Below, in pieces: positions 57,811-64,000 of a stretch of 64,000 nt of DNA. How positions within the stretch are numbered: the stretch's first letter is position 1; the number at the start of each line of letters is the position of its first letter. Location of the stretch: NCBI RefSeq assembly GCF_024139115.2, contig NC_085140.1:100142988-100206987 (forward strand), written 5' to 3'. The notes below the pieces were generated by a model. It made no database searches. It worked only from the letters and a program-made list of their open reading frames with translations, and was not told where the DNA came from. This DNA comes from Armigeres subalbatus. Taxonomy: Eukaryota; Arthropoda; Insecta; Diptera; Culicidae. The translations under genes and the position numbers were made by a program.

Positions 57811-58039
57811 TACTCTCCAGTTAGGGGTCTCCAATTAGCTTTTCAAGCAAAAACATAGGGCTGCCAATCCGGAAATGATGATTTCGATTTTCTGTCCGGT
57901 TTCGGGTGAGTAATATTCTTGACTATTTGGCCATAATGTATCCATTGTGCTTGCCACTCAAGAACATATAGAGTAGAGCAGAGCACCTTTCGCTGATCTT
58001 CAATCAGTGTCTTCGTCTCAGCTACTTCTCATCCTTCTG
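57811..58039. other. Short unassigned spacer
   Basis: Nothing recognised. Confidence 0.4.
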
Positions 58040-58390
58040 GAAGTCATCCAAAGCCAACCCCATCCAGAAGTCCGGGAAGGGTCCCTCCTCTCCGAAAAGT
58101 TAACGCCCCATCATCTTTCTCTCTGGGTTATCCAAGCTGTTTAAAAAAGCAAATTGAAGCTGAAAAATAAGCTTGCTGTCTACATGCCGGTCTGGGAGAG
58201 CTGTGAAAAAAACGTATAACCTGAAACTCCAACGAATACAAAACAAGCTGCGGATGCTCCTAAACCGGACCGGTTCAACGTTTGACCGGAATAAAAGCTC
58301 TCGAAGAATGCTTTGGCGAGTGCAAAGATAGATTTGTGGTCCTTTGTGCCTTCTCGGACCAGAAAATCTTTGAGGCGCTCGTTTCAATTT
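58040..58390 (+). pseudogene. Jockey-clade non-LTR retrotransposon fragment (internally deleted)
   Basis: Across frame shifts the plus strand reads RPIIFLSGLSKLF near 58106 (the RP-I-x-LL-x-x-LSKLFE block at the start of a Jockey RT). It then jumps to MPVWESCEK near 58183 and KLQRIQNKLRMLLN near 58223 (the C-terminal YGxPVW...KLQ-x-x-QNK-x-LR block). The catalytic core between them is deleted. The minus-strand open frame over the same bases is a shadow. Confidence 0.6.
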
Positions 58391-60261
58391 AGCTTACTAC
58401 TACTTTACAGAGTTTAGCCACTAATTAGGTATTTTACATTATTTGCAATTGCTTGAATTAATAGGCAGAGCGTTTTAAATCAATAAAAAAAACTCATCTG
58501 TACAATTCAAATAATGTGAATTTGGGATTTTCTACATCAACCACTGCTACCAACATTTCCTTATTGGAGCATCACACAGCAGCAATACAAAACAATCGTA
58601 TTGGCCTAAAAACCACGTCAGCAATCATGTTGCGCGCTAAATTAGCTATTTATATGCAGCATATTAAGTGCGACGGACGAGTGGCATCTTTCATCGGTTT
58701 TTTCGCTACCGCCGCCAGGCAAAGCGTTCCGGTCCTGAAGGGTTCAGATATCCCAGATTCAATTGCCGAGTGAAGCATCAGACACCGTTCGTTGACGAGG
58801 GAAGAGGATTAAATTTATCTTTCTGCACACAACAGCCGCTGCCGCTGCTATTGGGGTGTGGAAAACATATTGTGCCGTGCCGGCTTAGAATCATCCTTTG
58901 ATTTTACACAGTTTTGGTGTGGCAGTTGGTTGGACTATGTACAATAAAGTAACGTTCTCCACAAAAAAATTAAATTAGTTTTGTATATATGTATATATAA
59001 TAGATTATCATTGAAAGGCGGAAAATGTATTATTTTATTATTGGCGATAATTGTTCATACAAAATTCCAACTGTATTATGATGCGGATACATTTGGCAAT
59101 GCACACCCCCACCCGGGTAGGTCACGTGCTCTACGTGGGAATATTGCGAAGGGGAAAGTTCTGTGGCGGTGCGATACAAGTGAACCAACCTGAATGCCGG
59201 AAGACAATGCTGAAGCGATGACAAATTCTACTCGAGCAGTTTGATTATGGAATTAAGTCATGTACCTAGAATATTAAACATAAACAGCATTGATCGTTCG
59301 GGTGGCGAGTAGCTCAGTTTGTGTGAATTCTGTCAGTCAATCTTAAACGCATCTTATGCGACACCACCGATTGTCATAAAACCGAAACAAAAATCACTTT
59401 TTTCGAATTCCCTCACATCATGAGGGATCATGAAGGCCCGACAGCATGATGAACCATGTTTACAACGTGACTGTCAACGTTAATTTTTATGGTGGCAGTT
59501 ATGTTGAAGACAGACACCGATTTGAATCCGAAGTATACAAATCCGTGCCACCAGTGGATTTCGGTAATTATTTATGTCCCACTAATAAGTTGTTTTTCTT
59601 GAGGAAAATGGATTACCACAAATAGTCTGGAGCCCGATGCAGATAGAGAAGCAAAACGAAGAAACAATAATTCAATGAGGCACGAACTGTTATGTTTTCA
59701 ACACTTTTCATAACTCATAACGCTTTGCGATCAGATTGTTGGAATGCAACCCAAGTGGTTAATAGGGAAGTACACTCTGGCGGTCTGGAAAAATAGTAGT
59801 TTTTGTATCTAGTTGCAAAAAGATGATTTTTTCAGGACGAGATGTACTTTTCTGCAACGAGTGCTGAAAAAACTGAGTTTTGCAACGAGTTACACATGCT
59901 GTTTTCTGCATTAAAGAAAAATGGACTTTAATATGATAAATTTGTACCAAAATGGTACAATCTAATTCACTTCACGTGATCATTCTTGCCAATAAATCAT
60001 GGTGCTGCAGAGAACAATCAGATTTCATGTTCTCGTGCTGCATTGCATAGCTCGACATACCGTAAAGCGATCTATGATGTCATGTCCTTCAAACTATCTC
60101 ATTTATGACACGGCTACCGGCACAAAGAATACATTTTTCATATTTTACACTCATCTAAGCTAATTCAGAAATATGAAGTCATGTTCAGTGCTGTAGTTGT
60201 AAAATTTTAGCAGTTAGTCGCTTATTTTAAGAAGGGGCGCTAATATATTAGGGCACTTGTA
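58391..60261. other. 1.9-kb stretch without a recognised gene
   Basis: Short frames at 58516-58901 and 58981-59224 match nothing I recognise. No element ends were found. Confidence 0.45.
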
Positions 60262-60422
60262 AGGGTGTTTTTGCCTTTCTCGTAACTAAGTATATGTAAA
60301 GGCTATATGATCGCTTAAAAACAAACTTTTTATAGAAGGCCCGGAGACCCATAGTGTTATATACCGATCAACTCAGCTCGACGAATTGAGGTGATGTCTG
60401 TGTGTATGCGTGTGTGTGCGTG

Positions 60423-62635
60423 TTTTTTTTATAAAGGGATGAAGGCAAATCTGCATACAGACACCTGAAATTATCACTCAGGGAGTGGGGTTGGCGCGGA
60501 AGGCAGAAGGCCAGCCCGCCGGGCCCACTAAACCCACCCAAGCAACAGAAGGTTATTTGAGTTACCCTCTCTACTAATACCCTGGTTCCCCCAGGAACTG
60601 CCTCCCAGCATTACTTCTGGGGGATAGGCAGTACTTAATGTACTCGCTCATTCACGCTCACACAGGTACTCATCCCGTTTGAGTCTTACTTGGGTGCTCT
60701 CTCTAACACACCCTTTGACACACCCTGACACTCTTTCTGACGCACCATATGAGTCTTACTTGGATGCTCACCACTGACATACCATGTGAGTCTAACTTGT
60801 ATGCCACCTGATTCACGCTCTAGCACACAAATCTGATCCTTATTTGGTTGCTCGCTCTAGCACACCCTGCCACTCCTCCTGACACACGCTTTGACACACC
60901 ATGTGAGACTTACTTAGGTTCTCACTTCTGACATGCCATGCGAGTCTGACTTGGATGCTCACTCTGCTCATCTCTGCCATGCCTCGAGGTGTCGATAGCG
61001 ATAGGTACCAACAATTCTACGCTACAACCCTTCTACCTCGGCATATGCAGTCCATACTAACACCTATGCGGTCACTCTTCTGCCATGCCTCGTGGTGGCG
61101 ACTGCGGTTGCCACCCGCTACGACACTCTTACCTCGACATGTGCAAACCTCTCATTCACTTCCCCGCGCTCAGCCTGTTTTCGCTCTAACTAACCAATCA
61201 CAAGTTAGTCATGCTTGTCAACTGCTGCTCAGCGCGCCAGATTCTCTACAAGCAACAGTCGAAACTGCGTTCCACTTTTCCACCGTTTGGCACATCCTCT
61301 GGATAAGGGTATCCGGGGTTGTGTCCCGACCGCAAACGTCTAGCATTGCTCTTCTTTCGACGTCGAAACGAGGACATACGAACAATATGTGCTCTGCAGT
61401 TTTGTCAAACCCTGGGCAGTCAGGGCAGACGGGGCTCTCCGCGTGCCAAAACCTGTGGAGGTACTGCCGGAAGCAGTCATGGCCTGACAGGAATTGTGTC
61501 AGATGGAAGTGAACTTCCCCATGGGGTCTCTCCACCCAGCTCGATATGTTAGGTATCAGCCGGTGGGTCCACCTACCTTTAGAAGAGTTATCCCACTTGC
61601 GCTGCCTGAGTACGGGGTACGCCTGTTGAGAATGATCCTCTCTAGCAACTTGCCCGTCGTGTCTATAAGGCAGATTGGTCTATGCGTCGATGAGTCACCC
61701 GGCGGCTTCCCGGCCTTCGGCAACAACACCAATTGCTGTCTTTTCCATCTTTCGGGGAATCTAGGCATCTTTGCATAGCTAACCTGAACATGTTCGGGTT
61801 CGCTATGATTGCTGCCTTGAGAGCGCTGTTCGGAGCTCCATCAGGCCCTGGAGGTTTGTTCGTTACCAGGGATTTGTCCACCGCGAGTAACTCTTCGTTC
61901 GTCACCATTTCGGCCGCACCCATATTGCCTTGTGGTGCAGGAGGCCAGGGACTTGTGGCTCGAGACGGGAATATCGATAATCCTCGCCAACCTATCCGGG
62001 GACCGTTAAGAGGGTGAAGAGCTCCCTTTGGTCTTGGCCATCACTATCCTGTAGGCGTCACTCCACGGATTCGCGTTAGCTCCTTCGCATAGGTTGTCGA
62101 AACACGCTCTCTTACTGCTCTTAATGGCCTTGTTAAAGGCCAGTTTCGCAGCTCGAAACAATTCACGGCGGTCCGCGGTCCTTCATCCTCGGTGCGGGCA
62201 CGTTGCATCCTTCGTCTAGCCTTGAGGCAGGTTGATCGTAGGGCCGCAATCTCGGGACTCCACCAGTATACCGGGCGTCTGCCATTTTTCGGCAGGGCTT
62301 TCCTCGGCATAGTGGCGTCACACGCGCGTGATAGGACAGCTACCAACGCATCCCCGCTTAGACCTTCAGTGTTGGCTTCCAGTCCCAGGGCCGCGGTGAA
62401 AACTTCGCTGTCGAAGTGATTGGTTCTCCACCCCCGGACCTGACAGGAATCCCCGGACCTCGGATGCTATTTCCCTAGTCTGGTGCGGCTGAGAGCTCTC
62501 AGCCTGCCGTAACCCCTTACCACCGTCTTTTCTGGATGGACGGACGGGGTAGTAACCCTCCGCGTTTTGGAGCGGCCCCCAGGGAGCTCATCCCCTGGAG
62601 ACATCCCCAGATGTCAACTCACTATTTCGCAGCCC
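60423..62635 (-). mobile_element. R1-clade non-LTR retrotransposon (minus strand, internally deleted, poly-A tail)
   Basis: The plus-strand T-tract at 60423-60430 is the poly-A tail of the minus-strand element. A direct repeat of about 34 bp beginning AGGTGATGTCTGTGTGT flanks the insert (60389-60422, 62636-62669) and differs only in the GT/GTAT microsatellite part. The 3' UTR (60431-61210) includes loosely tandem GAGTCTTACTTGG-type repeats (60670-60960) and two repeats of about 110 bp containing CTGCCATGCCTCG (60970-61150). ORF2 fragments follow in correct minus-strand order. It targets a GT-type (ACAY-like on the other strand) microsatellite. Confidence 0.8.
61218..62346 (-). pseudogene. R1-clade ORF2 remnant (linker, start of RT, C-terminal zinc knuckle)
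   Basis: In minus-strand order, 62346-62044 encodes the region before RT (WWSPEIAALRSTCLKARR near 62263). 61923-61556 encodes the start of RT (NKPPGPDGAPN, then WKRQQLVLLPKAGKPPGD and RPICLIDTTGKLLERIIL). 61535-61218 encodes the C-terminus (HFHLTQFLSGH, then a C-x2-C-x8-H-x4-C knuckle). The central RT with the catalytic YADD box is deleted between about 61570 and 61535, and frames are broken at least twice. ORF1 and the endonuclease catalytic part are absent. Confidence 0.85.
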
Positions 62636-63185
62636 AGGTGATGTCTGTGTGTGCGTGTGTGTGTATGTGTGTGTATGTGTGTGTGCGCAAAATAATCTCA
62701 CTCATTTTTCAGGCACTTATCCTTAACCGTCAATTTGCTCGCAACAAGTTGCATCCGACGTGGAATCTTGTCCCATTGTTTCGTATTGAAAATTGGCCCA
62801 ATCGGACTTCGGAATTAAGGCCAAAATATATTTTTTATGAGAAAAGTTTTCACTTACTTTTTAGGCACTCACTCTCTGCTGATTTAATCGCAACAAATTT
62901 CATTCGACGTAGAATCTTGTCCAATTGTTTCGTATTGAAAATAGGACAGATCAGACTATGGGTTTCGAAGTTATGGCCAAAATTCATTTTTTTACATAAC
63001 AAGCACATACAAAATTCTCACTCATTTTTCAGGCACTTATCTTTAACGGATTTCCTCGCAACAAGTTGCATTTGACGCAACTGAATTTTGTCCCATTGTT
63101 TTGTATAGCAATTGGCCGAAATTTTTTTTTACAAAAAAAAATTCTCAATCTTTTTTAGGCACTTACCCTCAGCCGATTTGCTTGC

Positions 63186-63862
63186 CTAGACACTAATTCG
63201 TGCACGTTGAGGTGGAAACCGTCTAGTAATTTCCCGGAAACTATTAAGAAGAAAAGTCTTGTCACGGATTCGCCAAATTGGATGTTTCCCGGATATGTCG
63301 ATTCAAGTATAACCTGATTTTCACCAGAACCTCGACGAACAATTGGTCTTTCCATCTCCGAAGAAAACCATTCATATCAAAACAGTCTGATGTTGAAGAA
63401 AGGATCTTGCACATTGAGGACAGATTTGGTGAGAAAATTCCATTGCAAATTATCATAATTTACATTAAAACTATATAATTATATATAAAATATCCATCAG
63501 GGCACCCGATTGAAGCGATTTGGATAGGAAGAGTGGAATTGCCAACTTCCTATTGTTAACATTTCGTGGATAAAGGGCGGGCTCTTCTCCCCATCTATTG
63601 GGTCAATCTGGGGAACGAGGGCTAGATTGTATTATTGTATGTACGAACTTTCTTCTGGAAGGAGATTCTCTATCCATCCCGTGGATTCGCATAAGTGTCT
63701 CTGCTTATGGAACCACCCCACCCATTTTTGGCCCTTCATACAGGAGTTTGATGAAATACATACAATAGTATAATCATGATCAAATCGTTTGTCAGATATG
63801 GCCAGTGCTATCGGCAGGTGCCTTGCTACAATAGATGGTAGTATCATCATCATCATCATCAT
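63186..63862 (+). mobile_element. 677-bp retroposon-like insert with (ATC)n tail
   Basis: The family Y unit is interrupted after GATTTGCTTGC (ending 63185) and resumes with a repeat of the same 24 bases, two of them changed (63863-63886; CTTACCCTCA and CCGATTTGC shared). The insert ends in a (CAT)n tract at 63845-63862. A direct repeat of about 24 bp plus a short-repeat tail is a non-LTR/SINE signature. The interior shows no family I recognise, and the open frames are short. Confidence 0.6.
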
Positions 63863-64000
63863 CTTACCCTCATCCGATTTGCTCGCAAGTTGCATTCGAT
63901 GCAGAATCCGGTCCCATTGTTTCCTGTTGAAAATTGGCCGGATCGGACTATGGGCTCAGAAATTATGGCCAAAATACTTTTTTTTCACCAAAAGTGCCTA

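Larger units (their letters stand above)
60262..64000 (+). mobile_element. Family Y element with tandem units, interrupted twice
   Basis: It begins with TTTTTGCCTTTCTCGTAACT, AGAAGGCCCGGAGACC and GAATTGAGGTGATGTCTGTG, then a GT/GTGTAT microsatellite. Repeated units of about 125-175 bp follow (62695 onward): CTCATTTTTCAGGCACTTAT, TTGCTCGCAACAAGTTGCAT, CGACG-AGAATCTTGTCCCA, GATCGGACTATGGG and TATGGCCAAAATA. It is split by the R1-clade insert (60423-62635) and by 63186-63862, and runs off the right edge. Related units occur at 25145-25325 and 38130-38450. Non-coding. Confidence 0.7.

Noticed and set aside
58100..58387. Minus-strand 95-codon frame
   Set aside because: The plus strand carries Jockey RT motifs over the same bases.

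Overview
The window looks like transposon-saturated intergenic DNA from a culicine, probably Aedes-like, mosquito. That assignment is an inference from the mix of element types: RTE-, R1- and Jockey-clade non-LTR retrotransposons, a Ty3/Gypsy remnant, tRNA-headed SINE-like elements and very many TA-flanked MITEs in AT-rich DNA. I found no intact host gene. Every recognisable protein segment belongs to a broken transposable element, or in one case to a degenerate THAP-like zinc-finger exon.

Layout. 1-9530 is one G/T-biased satellite. Its first 5.9 kb is an almost cytosine-free mix of 9- and 10-bp units, and the rest is a diverged 11-bp-unit flank. 9531-18637 is sparse, with a THAP-like fragment, several hairpin MITEs and the first copy of a composite SINE-like element. 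18640-25042 holds a TA-flanked MITE split by a second composite element with eight 99-bp head monomers, then RTE fragments, then a transposon ('family T') carrying a hAT-like foldback MITE with an 8-bp target duplication. 25331-28537 has no recognised gene. 28540-31240 is a second family T copy, itself carrying a 502-bp MITE. 32090-34400 is a 23-bp minisatellite. 34621-40560 holds a third composite element, several hairpin MITEs, and a Ty3/Gypsy gag-protease remnant split by a 2.29-kb DNA transposon and a 298-bp MITE. 40759-42410 is a pogo-like element. 42688-43281 and 47903-57628 are two copies of a tRNA-headed element ('family X'). The second is inflated to about 9.7 kb by nested insertions: family T, an RTE element, a composite element containing a Helitron, and two MITEs. 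58040-58390 is a Jockey fragment. 60262-64000 is a tandem-unit element ('family Y') split by a minus-strand R1-clade element and by an insert with an (ATC)n tail.

How the parts relate. The window is best read as a stratigraphy of insertions. Several insertion boundaries can be fixed from the sequence alone, because a second copy of the host element supplies the empty site or because a disrupted reading frame resumes exactly across the insert. The most unusual items are the composite element family (tandem about 99-bp heads, different 3' bodies, 22-24-bp target duplications, arrays that begin at the same monomer phase) and the long cytosine-depleted satellite.
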